Assembly (NCBI RefSeq): GCF_014269395.1
Contig: NZ_JACOGK010000033.1
Coordinates: 1 to 26,061 of the forward strand
Source: Megasphaera hominis
GTDB taxonomy: Bacteria; Bacillota; Negativicutes; Veillonellales; Megasphaeraceae
Direction: 5' to 3'
Length of the DNA stretch: 26,061 nucleotides
Of the stretch, positions 7,688 to 15,877 are shown piece after piece; position 1 is the first letter of the stretch; every line of letters begins with the position of its first letter. A program made the position numbers and the translations under genes. The notes beneath the pieces are model-generated. The model saw nothing but the letters and a program-made list of their open reading frames with translations. It was not told the DNA's origin and made no database searches.

Positions 7688-9097
7688 TTACTCCTCCCAG
7701 GCACTATCCGGCAAGGATGTAATTTCCGGCCAGGCTTCGTTGATGGCTGCAGCCATGAGCTGCTTGCCTGCCGGGTCGAGATGGAGCCCGTCCAGGGCCA
7801 GTTCCGTACGGAGCTCGCCTTTTTCGTCGTACATGCCCGGCGTAATGTCGATATGGACGTGCGAGCGGACGTAGGCATTGACGCGGCCGAACTGGAACTG
7901 CCAGTCGTCAGCCGTTTCACTGTCGAAGCTCTTTTTGATATTGGCCGGGTTGACTGGCGGCACCGTCAGGAAAACGGGACGGATGCCGTTTTCTAAGCAT
8001 TTTTGGCGGACCGCTTCCATGTCCTTCATGACGATGGACGCGCCTTCGCCGTTGCGCAGGCTGTTAGAGCCCATGAGGATGATGAGGTAACGCGGATGGA
8101 AGGGCAGGACGTCCTTTTCAAAGCGTTCCCGCGTCATAGTACTCGTATTGCCGCTTTCGGCCAAATTGACCGACGGGAAATCGAGGTAGTGCTGATAGCT
8201 GAAGTCCCAGTCCGTAGGCGAGTAGGAAACGCTGCCGCCGCCATGGCTGATACTGTCGCCATACGTGGCTACTTCGTAATCGGCATCGGGATTGGTCACA
8301 AAGGGCTGGGCGTCGGAATAGACGCCGACAGGATTGCCGGCACTGTCGAGGGCCCGGACGCGCCAATAAAAGGGATGCGGCCCATAGCGCGCCTTTTGGT
8401 CGTATTGCTGGGCATATTGGGGATGATAGACATCGATGCGGTGCTCTGACGGCGATATACCATTGGGATTTTCCGGCGGCCCGTCGAGAATTTCCAGCTC
8501 GTACGACGCGGCACCCGGTACGGCGAGCCAGTCGTATACAGGATATAAGAGGACCGTGCCGTTGCCTTCGTTGTAGGCCGATAAGGGGGTCGGTTTTTCT
8601 ACAAAATAGCCCATGCGGTCAATGGGAACCCGTTCCAGGTCCGAATAGTCACTGACGGGATTGCCATCCAGATCGAGGCCGCACACGCGGTAATAAAAGA
8701 CATCGCCTGTAAACATATCGGGCAGGGCCAGCTCGATGCCGTTCGTATAGGCCCGCTGCGTATCGACGATGGGTTCGTAATAGGCCTCCTGCCCTGCTGT
8801 ATCGGGCTCGTGCCGTTCCAGGACCTGAACGTCGTACATGACGGCCCCATCGACGCGGGACCAGCGCAGAACCGGGTGAATCGAAGCGGGTTCGTCTTCT
8901 GTATAGTGCAGCCAGGCTACGGGCTGGTTGGCCGACGGCTGCGCCGCTGACGAGACATAGATTTTCTGTGCCTGCTCCAAGGGCGGCGCCACGACATACC
9001 TGCCATGCGTGCTTTGCCGCATCCTGGCGCCGGACATCCCCGTGGCGACGGTCAAGGCCAATAACACTGATAATACTAAGACACTCTTATTCCGCAT
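7688..9097 (-). CDS. Exported SGNH/GDSL hydrolase with two FnIII-like domains
   Basis: The protein has 469 residues. An N-terminal hydrophobic segment (about residues 4-20) is a signal peptide or anchor. Two fibronectin-III-like repeats follow (about 65-160 and 170-268), recognisable by paired 'W..VdGA..Y.vqvL' and 'YyRV.alD..GNPV..YSD' motifs. The C-terminal catalytic domain has block I YGDSISHGGG (Ser282), GNTST (block II), GSNSLRNG (block III) and DGLHLDP with Asp436 and His439. It is probably an extracytoplasmic esterase or carbohydrate deacetylase. The ATG at 9097 has GGGGGG 8 nt upstream; a GTG at 9106 is possible but too close to the same purine run. It directly precedes and is coupled to the ABC permease gene, which is unusual. 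Confidence 0.85.
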   Translation of the reverse strand: MRNKSVLVLSVLLALTVATGMSGARMRQSTHGRYVVAPPLEQAQKIYVSSAAQPSANQPVAWLHYTEDEPASIHPVLRWSRVDGAVMYDVQVLERHEPDTAGQEAYYEPIVDTQRAYTNGIELALPDMFTGDVFYYRVCGLDLDGNPVSDYSDLERVPIDRMGYFVEKPTPLSAYNEGNGTVLLYPVYDWLAVPGAASYELEILDGPPENPNGISPSEHRIDVYHPQYAQQYDQKARYGPHPFYWRVRALDSAGNPVGVYSDAQPFVTNPDADYEVATYGDSISHGGGSVSYSPTDWDFSYQHYLDFPSVNLAESGNTSTMTRERFEKDVLPFHPRYLIILMGSNSLRNGEGASIVMKDMEAVRQKCLENGIRPVFLTVPPVNPANIKKSFDSETADDWQFQFGRVNAYVRSHVHIDITPGMYDEKGELRTELALDGLHLDPAGKQLMAAAINEAWPEITSLPDSAWEE

Positions 9098-9156
9098 CTG
9101 CTTCACCCCCCAATGTCCGCACTGCGCTTTTGATAATGTTTATCGTTCTTATTATA

Positions 9157-10485
9157 CTATGCTTTGGCCGGTGCGACAACCTTTCCTTTGTCACTTTCGG
9201 CCTTTGCTTTTTCCTTCTTTTGTGTGGCTTCGAAGCCATACTGCTTCTTCCACGTATTGTCGAGCTTGCGGATTTCTTTTGCCGACAGCATCTTGGGCTT
9301 GGCTGTCAGGGCGTGCTGTAAATCCGTACGGATTTTCGTGCCGTCGTCAGCGCCGGCCAGGGTCATAATGCGCTGGCCATTGACGGAGAGGTCCGCTCCA
9401 TTTTGCTGGATATTCCAGACGTTGGCCGCTGCCAGCTTGCTAGCTGCCGCCGTGCCTTCAGAAACGGTTTTGACCGTACCCGCAGCCTTGTCTGCAGACG
9501 CTGTGTTACGGCTCGTAAGCGGCGTTGTGACGACTTTTTTGTCGTTTTCCGCTTCACCGTAGACGTTGTGGGTAACGCGGGCCAGATTGCCTGCTACGAG
9601 GAAGGCCCGGCGCCGTGACGAGTAGGCACCGGACGGAGCCGGACGCAGGACCGGCAGGGCGTTGACGTAAACCGTGTCACCGCCGACCTGGACGTGGTTG
9701 CCGGACCAGCGGGTCATACGCTGGCCGAGCTTTTCAATACGGCTGCTCATTTGCGGATGGTTGTTCGGGCTGAGGACGCGGCCAAAGCCTTCGCGGTAGA
9801 GGTCGCCGTATTTTTCATAGACCAGCTGCATAGAAGATGGCGCGCCGCCGACATTGAAGCTCGTATTCTTGAGGACGTTGAAGCCATCGGCATCGGCCTG
9901 TTTTTCCTGATCCATGGTAATCAGCTCGTTATCGATGTAGTTGACGGCAATACCGCCTAAGAGGACATCGAGGACGTCCGCGTTGCCGCCAAAGGCCAGG
10001 TCTACTGCCAGGGAGACGCCGATGCTCTTCATGACGCCGTTAATGGCGTGATGGTGCTCGCCGTGCTGCATTTCATGGCAGAGCGTAAAGGCCAGCTCGT
10101 CGTCATCGAGGACGTTCATCATGCCCTAGTTGACGGAGATGACGCCGCCAATGGTTTCAAAGGCGTTGAGCTCCTGGCTGGGATTGGCGTAGACGTCGTA
10201 ATCGCGCTTGATCATGCCCGTCTGGACGAGACGGTCCGTAATGCGTTCCAGCCGCTGCTGGGAATATAAGTCACCGCTGACGCCGGTCTTGTCCTTGACC
10301 TGGGCCAGCATTTGCGGCTGGCCGTCGCGGTCCATTTTGCTGAGCTGCTGCTTAATGAGTGCCGCTGCGGCTACGCCGTACAGAATTGTTTCCGTCGTCG
10401 ACGCTGCTTGGGCCAGACCGATAGGAGCGCTAACCAGAGACGTGCCGACGAGTGCTGTCAGTATCCATTTCTTCCATTGTTTCAC
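9157..10485 (-). pseudogene. M48-family metallopeptidase gene interrupted by an in-frame TAG
   Basis: The reading frame from GTG 10485 gives a signal peptide (MKQWKKWILTALVGTSLVSA, cleavage near LAQAAS), then a peptidase N-terminal half ending in NAFETIGGVISVN. A single TAG (10128-10126) follows at codon 120. The same frame continues with GMMNVLDDDELAFTLCHEMQH and on to 9157. The zinc motif HEMQH and the third-ligand region QEKQADADG lie after the stop. Without suppression the product is a 119-residue export-only stub; restart at the ATG pair just after the stop would give a catalytic part without a signal. In relatives a Lys or Arg is common at this point, so AAG to TAG is a simple explanation. 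The remaining frame is undamaged, which points to a recent mutation, a sequencing error or read-through. Confidence 0.8.
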
Positions 10486-10783
10486 CCTGTCCCTCTCCTT
10501 TCGCGCAGTCAGGCAACAGGAGCTGCCGGCAGACGAGGTCTGCCTTTTTTGCACGGGGCCATTGCTTGATCTGCCATTCCCAGTGCATAGCGGCGTGCTT
10601 GGACGTAAAGGCCTGGCTCCAAACCAGGACAACAGGCTGGCGGGAACGCGTATACTTGGCGCCACGGCCGCTGTTGTGTGCAGCTACACGCTGGTCTACG
10701 TCGCGCGTCCAGCCCGTATAATAAGAGCCATCGGCGCAACGTACGACATACGTATAATAGGCTTCTGCCTTATTTTTCAACAA
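10430..10783 (-). CDS. GIY-YIG nuclease family protein (UPF0213-like)
   Basis: The protein has 117 residues. It opens with AEAYYTYVVRCADGSYYTGW, the GIY-YIG motif in the form TYVV...YYTGW, followed by a catalytic-type Arg (TRDVDQRVAAHN) and the 'GRGAKYTRSRQPVVLVW' segment of the small UPF0213/YhbQ-like proteins. Such proteins are nuclease-like, of uncertain role. Only TTG starts (10783 or 10780) are available. They overlap the ppiB stop codon, so translation is probably coupled; no clear ribosome binding site is seen. The C-terminal 20 or so residues extend beyond the usual family length and overlap the signal-peptide region of the M48 gene by 56 nt in another frame. Confidence 0.75.
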   Translation of the reverse strand: MLKNKAEAYYTYVVRCADGSYYTGWTRDVDQRVAAHNSGRGAKYTRSRQPVVLVWSQAFTSKHAAMHWEWQIKQWPRAKKADLVCRQLLLPDCAKGEGQGETMEEMDTDSTRRHVSG

Positions 10784-11246
10784 TTTGAATCGTTTCTACT
10801 ACGACATCTTCTAAAGGTTTATCGCGGAAGTCTGTCTTGACGTGGCTGATTTTTTCGACGACATCATAGTTTTCGACGACTTTGCCGAAAATGGAATGAT
10901 GGTTCTGGAGCCACGGTGTCGGTACGACAGTGACGAAGAACTGGGAGCTGCCTGTATTCGGGCCGGCGTTGGCCATGGCCAGGACGCCCGGTTCGTTGAA
11001 ATCGAGGCCCGGACCGAATTCGTCAGGGATCATTTCGTCGGAGCCGCCAAAGCCTGTGCCCTGGGGATCGCCGCCCTGAATCATGAAGTCGCCAATGATG
11101 CGGTGGAAAATGGTGCCGTCGTAGAAGTTGCTTTCAGCGAGCTTGCGGAAATTTTCTACCGTAATCGGTGCTTTGTCCGGGAATAATTCTACCGTGAAGT
11201 CACCGTTGTTCGTTTTAAATACTGCATATACTTTATTTTCTGCCAT
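10770..11246 (-). CDS. ppiB: Peptidyl-prolyl cis-trans isomerase, cyclophilin type
   Basis: The protein has 158 residues, with no signal peptide, so it is cytoplasmic. Cyclophilin hallmarks are FHRIIGDFMIQGGDPQGTG (with the catalytic Arg and Gln), MANAGPNTGSSQFFVT and the WLQNHHSIFGKV strand. It catalyses proline isomerisation in folding proteins. The ATG at 11246 follows GAAGGAG. A consensus-spaced promoter lies upstream (11292-11320). It is the first gene of a same-strand run down to 5216, with the GIY-YIG gene overlapping its end. Confidence 0.95.
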   Translation of the reverse strand: MAENKVYAVFKTNNGDFTVELFPDKAPITVENFRKLAESNFYDGTIFHRIIGDFMIQGGDPQGTGFGGSDEMIPDEFGPGLDFNEPGVLAMANAGPNTGSSQFFVTVVPTPWLQNHHSIFGKVVENYDVVEKISHVKTDFRDKPLEDVVVETIQIVEK

Positions 11247-11291
11247 GATTATGTCTCCTTCAAATGATAATATAAATTACTTACTAGTATT

Positions 11292-11320
11292 ACTATACCT
11301 TAGAACAGTAGAGATGACAA
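11292..11320 (-). promoter_or_regulatory. Promoter of ppiB
   Basis: On the minus strand TTGTCA (11320-11315) and TATAGT (11297-11292) are separated by 17 bp, about 45 bp upstream of the ppiB ATG. Confidence 0.7.
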
Positions 11321-11341
11321 GGCAGATTTTTTCAAAAAAGC

Positions 11342-11370
11342 GGGACAAAAAGGCGTAACCATGCTATACT
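11342..11370 (+). promoter_or_regulatory. Promoter of the nitrilase-family gene
   Basis: An extended -10, TGCTATACT (-10 hexamer 11365-11370), lies 17 bp after GGGACA (11342-11347). It is divergent from the ppiB promoter. Confidence 0.55.
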
Positions 11371-11448
11371 TTCCAATATATACTGATATCATCAGGATTT
11401 GCGGCCAAGGGGCTGCCGATCTTTTTTTGCCGAAGGGATGTGCATATT

Positions 11449-12240
11449 TTGAAGTTAGGAATGGCGCAAATGTCTATGTCTAAAGACGTAGAGAAAAATC
11501 TGGAAAAATCGCTGGCTTTTTGCGATGCCGCCGCCGGCTGTGACCTCCTCTTTTTCCCGGAAGTACAGCTGTCACCGTTCTTTGCCCAGTATGAAAAGCA
11601 GGATGCCTCAGCCTACTTATTCCGGCCTGACGCTGCCTGTATCGACCGATTTAAGCAGAAGTGCCGGGAACACCACCTCTACCTTTCACCTAATCTCTAT
11701 TTGGACCAAGGCGGCCAGGCTTACGATACAAATCTCTTCCTGACGCCGGCCGGTGAGCTCCAGGGAATGGCCAAAATGGTGCATATTTTCCAGGCTGAGC
11801 AGTTTTACGAGTGCGACTATTATACGCCGTCAGACGAGGGCTTTCAGGTCTTTTCCACGCCCTTTGGCCGCGTCGGCATCGTCATCTGCTTTGACCGGCA
11901 CTTGCCCGAAAGTATCCGCACCTGTGCCGCTAAGGGTGCCGATCTGGTCATCGTGCCGACGGCCAATACGAAGGCTGAACCCCTGGAAATGTTCGAATGG
12001 GAAATGCGCGTCCAGGCCTACCAGAACCAGACCTTTGTGGCCATGTGCAACCGCGTAGGCAAGGAAGGCGGCATGGACTTTGCCGGCGAGTCACTGGTTA
12101 TCGACCCGTGGGGTGAGGTGCTCGTCAAGGGCGACGCTACGGAACAGCTCCTGACGTGTGACCTCGACCTGTCCCTGGCCCGCAAGGCCAAGGCCGAACG
12201 GCCCTTCCTGAAGCTGCGCCGGCCGGAAATGTACGAATAA
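11449..12240 (+). CDS. Carbon-nitrogen hydrolase (nitrilase superfamily amidase)
   Basis: The protein has 263 residues from TTG 11449. The nitrilase catalytic triad is present: Glu38 in FFPEVQ, Lys109 in GMAKMVH and Cys147 in GIVICFDRHLPE. The family hydrolyses amides or N-carbamyl compounds in the cytoplasm; N-carbamoylputrescine amidase and omega-amidase are the nearest well-known types, but the substrate cannot be assigned. The TTG start is preferred because AAGGG lies upstream at usable spacing and the family begins 'MK(L/I).(M/L)AQ'; a GTG at 11440 is too close to that site and an ATG at 11461 would trim the first strand. It stands alone and converges on rplL. Confidence 0.85.
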   Translation: MKLGMAQMSMSKDVEKNLEKSLAFCDAAAGCDLLFFPEVQLSPFFAQYEKQDASAYLFRPDAACIDRFKQKCREHHLYLSPNLYLDQGGQAYDTNLFLTPAGELQGMAKMVHIFQAEQFYECDYYTPSDEGFQVFSTPFGRVGIVICFDRHLPESIRTCAAKGADLVIVPTANTKAEPLEMFEWEMRVQAYQNQTFVAMCNRVGKEGGMDFAGESLVIDPWGEVLVKGDATEQLLTCDLDLSLARKAKAERPFLKLRRPEMYE

Positions 12241-12284
12241 AAAAAGCTGTGCAAAAATGAATTCACATTTTTGCACAGCTTTTT
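12241..12284. terminator. Bidirectional terminator between the amidase gene and rplL
   Basis: A 19-bp perfect stem (12241-12259 with 12266-12284) closes on AATTCA. A/T runs flank it on both strands. It immediately follows the amidase TAA and lies about 20 bp past the rplL stop on the other strand. Confidence 0.9.
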
Positions 12285-12303
12285 GTTTGTACGTAAATTG
12301 AAA

Positions 12304-12669
12304 TTATTTCAATTCAACGGAAGCGCCAGCTTCTTCGAGTTTAGCTTTGAGAGCTTCAGCGTCAGCTTTAGCAACGCCTTCTTTAACAGGAGCAGGAGCG
12401 CCATCAACGAGGGCTTTAGCTTCTTTCAGGCCGAGACCCGTTACTTCGCGGACAACTTTGATTACGCCGATTTTCTTGTCGCCAGCGCTGGTGAGGATTA
12501 CGTCGAATTCGGATTTTTCTTCAGCAGCAGCAGCCGGAGCAGCAGCAGCGGCAACAGCAACCGGAGCAGCAGCGGATACGCCGAATTTGTCTTCCATAGC
12601 TTTTACGAGTTCAGACAGTTCGAGAACGGTCATTTCTTCAATGGCTTGCATGATTTCTTCTTTAGTCAT
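12304..12669 (-). CDS. rplL: 50S ribosomal protein L7/L12
   Basis: The stalk protein has 121 residues. An N-terminal dimerisation domain (about 1-35) is followed by an Ala/Pro-rich hinge and a C-terminal factor-binding domain with [20 protein letters not shown]. It recruits translational GTPases to the ribosome. The start is ATG 12669, eight bases after GGAGG; a TTG at 12684 lies inside the ribosome binding site. It is co-transcribed after rplJ. It is followed by a terminator and a convergent gene, not by rpoB. Confidence 0.97.
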   Translation of the reverse strand: MTKEEIMQAIEEMTVLELSELVKAMEDKFGVSAAAPVAVAAAAAPAAAAEEKSEFDVILTSAGDKKIGVIKVVREVTGLGLKEAKALVDGAPAPVKEGVAKADAEALKAKLEEAGASVELK

Positions 12670-12723
12670 TTTTTGTTCCTCCAATGGTTTCTTATTAGTA
12701 AGAGTGTTTGTTTTTAGTTTATA

Positions 12724-13281
12724 TTATGCACTTTCCTGTTCAGCTTTTTTAGCGCGTACAGCATCAAGCACATAAACCATGTTGCGGATATTGCCCTGCA
12801 ATACGTTGACCAGACCGGAAATAGGGGCCTGCATGCTGCCAACCAATTTGGCGAGCAGTTCTTCGCGGCTCGGCAGGTTTGCCAGAGCTTCAACGCCAGC
12901 AGCGTCAATAACTTGACCATCACAGATACCAACTTTAACGGTCAGTGCTTCTGTTTTGGTTTCTTTGATGAATTCTTTGAGGATCTTAGCCGGAGCTACA
13001 GCATCTTCTGTGGAGTATGCCAAAGCGGTCGGACCTTCGAGGAATTCGCTCAAGCCTTCATAACCAACTTCGTTTGCAGCAATGCGGGTCAAGGTGTTTT
13101 TGATAACCTTGTATTCTACATTACCTTCACGGAATTTACGGCGCAGTTTTGTAACGTCAGCAACGGAAAGGCCAGTAAAACCTACGAGTACAGCACCCTG
13201 TGCAGACTGCAGTTTTTCTTTCATTTCGTTTACGACGGCAATTTTAGCCGGGGAAATCGTTTTGTTTTGCGGCATAGACAT
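12724..13281 (-). CDS. rplJ: 50S ribosomal protein L10
   Basis: The protein has 185 residues. The N-terminal part has the conserved AVLVGFTGLSVADVTKLRRK and the segment around KVIKNTLTRIAA. The C-terminal helix that carries L7/L12 dimers ends at residue 185. It anchors the stalk to 23S rRNA and binds its own mRNA leader. The ATG at 13281 follows AAGGAGGTG; a second ATG two codons later is less likely. It is preceded by the L10 leader. Confidence 0.97.
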   Translation of the reverse strand: MSMPQNKTISPAKIAVVNEMKEKLQSAQGAVLVGFTGLSVADVTKLRRKFREGNVEYKVIKNTLTRIAANEVGYEGLSEFLEGPTALAYSTEDAVAPAKILKEFIKETKTEALTVKVGICDGQVIDAAGVEALANLPSREELLAKLVGSMQAPISGLVNVLQGNIRNMVYVLDAVRAKKAEQESA

Positions 13282-13327
13282 TGTTTCGATACACCTCCTT
13301 AAAGTGGGATTTATATCGTCTTAGCGT

Positions 13328-13445
13328 AAAAAACGGCCTCATTTCACATGAGGCCGAACTAGTCAAGTTTAGATATCTGCTAGTTTCTAAGCCTCAGATG
13401 GCGGGCTTGCGCCCATTATACATACCTTCAGTCTACAGCTAAGAG
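13328..13445 (-). promoter_or_regulatory. L10 leader with attenuator
   Basis: The rplA-rplJ gap contains, on the minus strand, GTAGACTGAAGGTATG and later GGGCGCAAGCCC, as in the ribosomal protein L10 leader family. A terminator hairpin follows: CGGCCTCAT (13334-13342) pairs with ATGAGGCCG (13348-13356) and is followed by six T. L10 (with L12) binding is expected to promote termination ahead of rplJ-rplL. Confidence 0.85.
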
Positions 13446-13450
13446 AGATA

Positions 13451-14167
13451 TTATTTTGTTTCAGCTTTTACAGCACCTTTGATGCTGTACTGGTTGATGT
13501 GGATGCCAGGGCCCATGGTCGTACTTACCGTAATGGATTTGATGTACTGGCCTTTAGCGCCCGACGGTTTAACCTTAACCAACGTATCAACGAGGGTTGT
13601 CAGGTTTTCAACCAATTTATCTGCATCAAACGATTTCTTGCCGATAGGGGAATGAATATTGCCGGCTTTGTCCGTACGATATTCTACCTTACCTGCTTTA
13701 CTTTCGTTGATAGCTCTGGTAACGTCCATTGTTACAGTGCCGACTTTCGGGTTAGGCATGAGGCCTTTAGGACCAAGGATTTTACCAAGGCGGCCAACTT
13801 TACCCATCATGTCCGGTGTAGCAATAGCTACGTCAAATTCAAGCCAGCCACCTTTGATCTTTTCAATGAGATCATCAGCGCCAACGAAATCAGCGCCAGC
13901 TGCCTGAGCTTCTTTTTCTTTATCGCCCTGTGCGAAGACGAGGACGGTTTTCGATTTGCCGATGCCGTGTGGCAGAACCAAAGCGCCACGAACCTGCTGA
14001 TCAGCATATTTCGGATCTACGTTCAGATTTACAGCCAATTCAACGGTTTCGTCAAATTTAGCTATATCCATCTTTTTCAAGATGTCGATTGCTTCTGCTA
14101 CGTCATACTGCTGATGTTTATCGAACAGTTTAGCGGCTTCTGCGTATTTCTTACCAAATTTTGCCAT
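13451..14167 (-). CDS. rplA: 50S ribosomal protein L1
   Basis: The protein has 238 residues and full length. Conserved blocks include [40 protein letters not shown] and the C-terminal [13 protein letters not shown]. It forms the L1 stalk of the large subunit near the tRNA exit site. The ATG at 14167 follows AAAGGAGG. It is downstream of rplK in the usual L11 operon order. In many bacteria L1 represses this operon by binding the rplK leader; a candidate site is at 14687-14716. Confidence 0.97.
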   Translation of the reverse strand: MAKFGKKYAEAAKLFDKHQQYDVAEAIDILKKMDIAKFDETVELAVNLNVDPKYADQQVRGALVLPHGIGKSKTVLVFAQGDKEKEAQAAGADFVGADDLIEKIKGGWLEFDVAIATPDMMGKVGRLGKILGPKGLMPNPKVGTVTMDVTRAINESKAGKVEYRTDKAGNIHSPIGKKSFDADKLVENLTTLVDTLVKVKPSGAKGQYIKSITVSTTMGPGIHINQYSIKGAVKAETK

Positions 14168-14230
14168 CTAAGTGTTTCCTCCTTTGTGGTGATTAGCGGG
14201 GAATACCCCTTCCACGAGCCGAAATCAAGA

Positions 14231-14656
14231 TTAGTCGACGATTTCGATGCCCATGCTGCGGGCAGTACCTTCAACCATCTTCATTGCTGCTTCAACGTCG
14301 TTGGCGTTGAGGTCCGGCATTTTAGTTTCCGCGATTTCGCGGACTTTATCGCGGCCCAGTTTTGCTACTTTTTTCTTGTTCGGTTCGCCCGAAGCTTTGT
14401 CGAGGCCTGCTGCTTTCTTCAACAGTACAGCTGCCGGCGGCGTCTTCGTGATGAACGTGAAAGAACGGTCTTCATAAACGGTAATTTCAACAGGAATAAT
14501 GTAGCCAGCCTGTTTAGCTGTACGTTCGTTGAATTCCTTTACGAAAGCCATGATGTTGACACCAGCCTGGCCTAATGCAGGGCCAATCGGAGGCGCCGGA
14601 GTTGCTTTACCAGCTTCGCACTGGAGTTTTACCATTCTTGTTACTTTTTTTGCCAT
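14231..14656 (-). CDS. rplK: 50S ribosomal protein L11
   Basis: The protein has 141 residues. Hallmarks are [20 protein letters not shown] near the N-terminus and the 23S-binding C-terminal domain ([20 protein letters not shown]). It belongs to the GTPase-associated centre. The ATG at 14656 follows AAGGAGGTG. Confidence 0.97.
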   Translation of the reverse strand: MAKKVTRMVKLQCEAGKATPAPPIGPALGQAGVNIMAFVKEFNERTAKQAGYIIPVEITVYEDRSFTFITKTPPAAVLLKKAAGLDKASGEPNKKKVAKLGRDKVREIAETKMPDLNANDVEAAMKMVEGTARSMGIEIVD

Positions 14657-14686
14657 GGTGAGTTACACCTCCTTACACTACAAGAT

Positions 14687-14716
14687 GTGGTCAAACGATT
14701 CATAAGAATCTCCCAC
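14687..14716 (-). promoter_or_regulatory. Candidate L1-binding site in the rplK leader
   Basis: On the minus strand GTGG and CCAC (14716-14713 and 14690-14687) form an outer helix. An asymmetric internal loop separates it from GATTC/GAATC, closed by TTAT. This resembles the L1 recognition fold seen in 23S rRNA and rplK leaders. A separate hairpin GCGGCA-TG-TGCCGC (14719-14732) sits between it and the nusG stop. Confidence 0.5.
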
Positions 14717-14744
14717 TCGCGGCATGTGCCGCATTTAGAAGTAT

Positions 14745-15287
14745 TTATTCCAGACTCTTCTCGATTTGAGAATAGTCGACTTCTACCGCTGTTTCCCGAC
14801 CGAACATGTCGATCAGGCCTTTCAGGGTGCCTTTTTCTTCATTGATTTCCGTAATGACGGCAATGAAGTTTTCAAAAGGTCCAGACGTAATACGAACCTG
14901 TTCACCTACTTCAACAGAAAGATGTACTTTCGGTTCGCTTTCAGCAATTCCCTGCGACTTCAGAATGCGTTTCACTTCTTCTGGCTGCAGCGGAACCGGC
15001 TTCGTCGCCGAGCCGACAAATCCCGTGACGCCAGGAGTGTTACGGACGACGTACCAGGAACGGTCATTGACTTCCATTTCTACGAGGACATAGCCGGGAA
15101 ACACTTTACGTTTTACCGTACGTTTCTTGCCATCCTTCACATCCACTTCGTCTTCCATCGGTACGAGGATACGATTGATTTCGTTTTCCAGTCCCATGGA
15201 TTTGACCTTCCGTTCCAGGTTAGCCATTACTTTATTTTCATAACCAGAATACGTATGGATAACATACCATTTCTTATCAGTTTCCAT
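14745..15287 (-). CDS. nusG: Transcription termination/antitermination factor NusG
   Basis: The protein has 180 residues. The NGN domain opens with KWYVIHTYSGYENKV and contains RKVFPGYVLVEME and VRNTPGVTGFVG. The C-terminal KOW domain has EVGEQVRITSGPFENFIAVI. It binds RNA polymerase and couples elongation to termination or translation. The start lies 15 nt after the secE stop; the ribosome binding site is weak (a GGGGG run 13 nt upstream), so coupling to secE is likely. Confidence 0.97.
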   Translation of the reverse strand: METDKKWYVIHTYSGYENKVMANLERKVKSMGLENEINRILVPMEDEVDVKDGKKRTVKRKVFPGYVLVEMEVNDRSWYVVRNTPGVTGFVGSATKPVPLQPEEVKRILKSQGIAESEPKVHLSVEVGEQVRITSGPFENFIAVITEINEEKGTLKGLIDMFGRETAVEVDYSQIEKSLE

Positions 15288-15302
15288 CTATGCGCGGGCC
15301 CC

Positions 15303-15536
15303 CTATCCGACAATGCTTCGGAGTAACCGGAACAGTTGAGAAAATACACCGTCAGACAAAGCAATAATCGCCATGACGACAATGGTGGCAACAATAACCA
15401 TAACGGTATAGTTAATCAATTCTTTTTTCGTCGGCCAGATGACCTTTTTTAATTCTGCCTTAACACCGCGGAGAAATTTGCCGTTCGCATCCTTTTTCTT
15501 ATTCTTTTGTGCTTTCTTTGATGCTGTAGCTGCCAT
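15303..15536 (-). CDS. secE: Preprotein translocase subunit SecE
   Basis: The protein has 77 residues with one membrane segment (YTVMVIVATIVVMAIIAL). It is preceded by the conserved amphipathic stretch FLRGVKAELKKVIWPTKKEL. It clamps SecY in the translocon. I prefer the ATG at 15536, close behind AGAGG; an ATG at 15554 adds six residues but has no ribosome binding site. Confidence 0.95.
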   Translation of the reverse strand: MAATASKKAQKNKKKDANGKFLRGVKAELKKVIWPTKKELINYTVMVIVATIVVMAIIALSDGVFSQLFRLLRSIVG

Positions 15537-15582
15537 ATAACCTCTCACATTCAAATAAGATTAAGCACATCTTATTTCAAAC

Positions 15583-15732
15583 TTATTTCGTTTCTTTGTG
15601 TAATGTTTCTTTTTTGCAGAACGGGCAATATTTCTTCAGTTCCAAACGATCCGGATTGTTCTTTTTGTTTTTGTTTGTCCGGTAGTTACGCTGTTTGCAT
15701 TCTGTGCATGCCAATGTAATAGCTGTACGCAT
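15583..15732 (-). CDS. rpmG: 50S ribosomal protein L33
   Basis: The protein has 49 residues: it begins [19 protein letters not shown] and continues to [14 protein letters not shown]. Two CxxC pairs (Cys9/Cys12 and a second pair near residue 37) mark the zinc-binding form of L33. The ATG at 15732 follows GAGAGGTG. It is the first gene of the rpmG-secE-nusG-rplKAJL cluster, the common order in Bacillota. Confidence 0.95.
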   Translation of the reverse strand: MRTAITLACTECKQRNYRTNKNKKNNPDRLELKKYCPFCKKETLHKETK

Positions 15733-15791
15733 TCCTTACACCTCTCTCAAATCGTAGTAAAAGCCTGCTCTCTAGTCAGGACTGCTTACCT

Positions 15792-15820
15792 AATGTATCA
15801 TACCCAGCAGACTAAGTCAA
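15792..15820 (-). promoter_or_regulatory. Promoter proximal to rpmG
   Basis: On the minus strand TTGACT (15820-15815) and an extended -10 TGATACATT (hexamer 15797-15792) are spaced by 17 bp, about 60 bp upstream of the rpmG ATG. It lies downstream of the terminator hairpin at 15839-15871. Confidence 0.65.
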
Positions 15821-15838
15821 GATAAAAACATGCTAACT

Positions 15839-15871
15839 TAAAAAAGCTAGGTGAACCTTGCACACCTAACT
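15839..15871 (-). terminator. Intrinsic terminator immediately downstream of a strong promoter
   Basis: On the minus strand AGTTAGGTG (15871-15863) pairs with CACCTAGCT (15853-15845), a 9-bp stem with one G-U pair. It is followed by six T. The predicted transcription start of the upstream promoter falls at the base of this stem. Confidence 0.75.
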
Positions 15872-15877
15872 TTTCAA

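Noticed and set aside
13499..14575. Long plus-strand frame across rplA and rplK
   Set aside because: It spans two certain ribosomal protein genes and their gap; a composition artefact.
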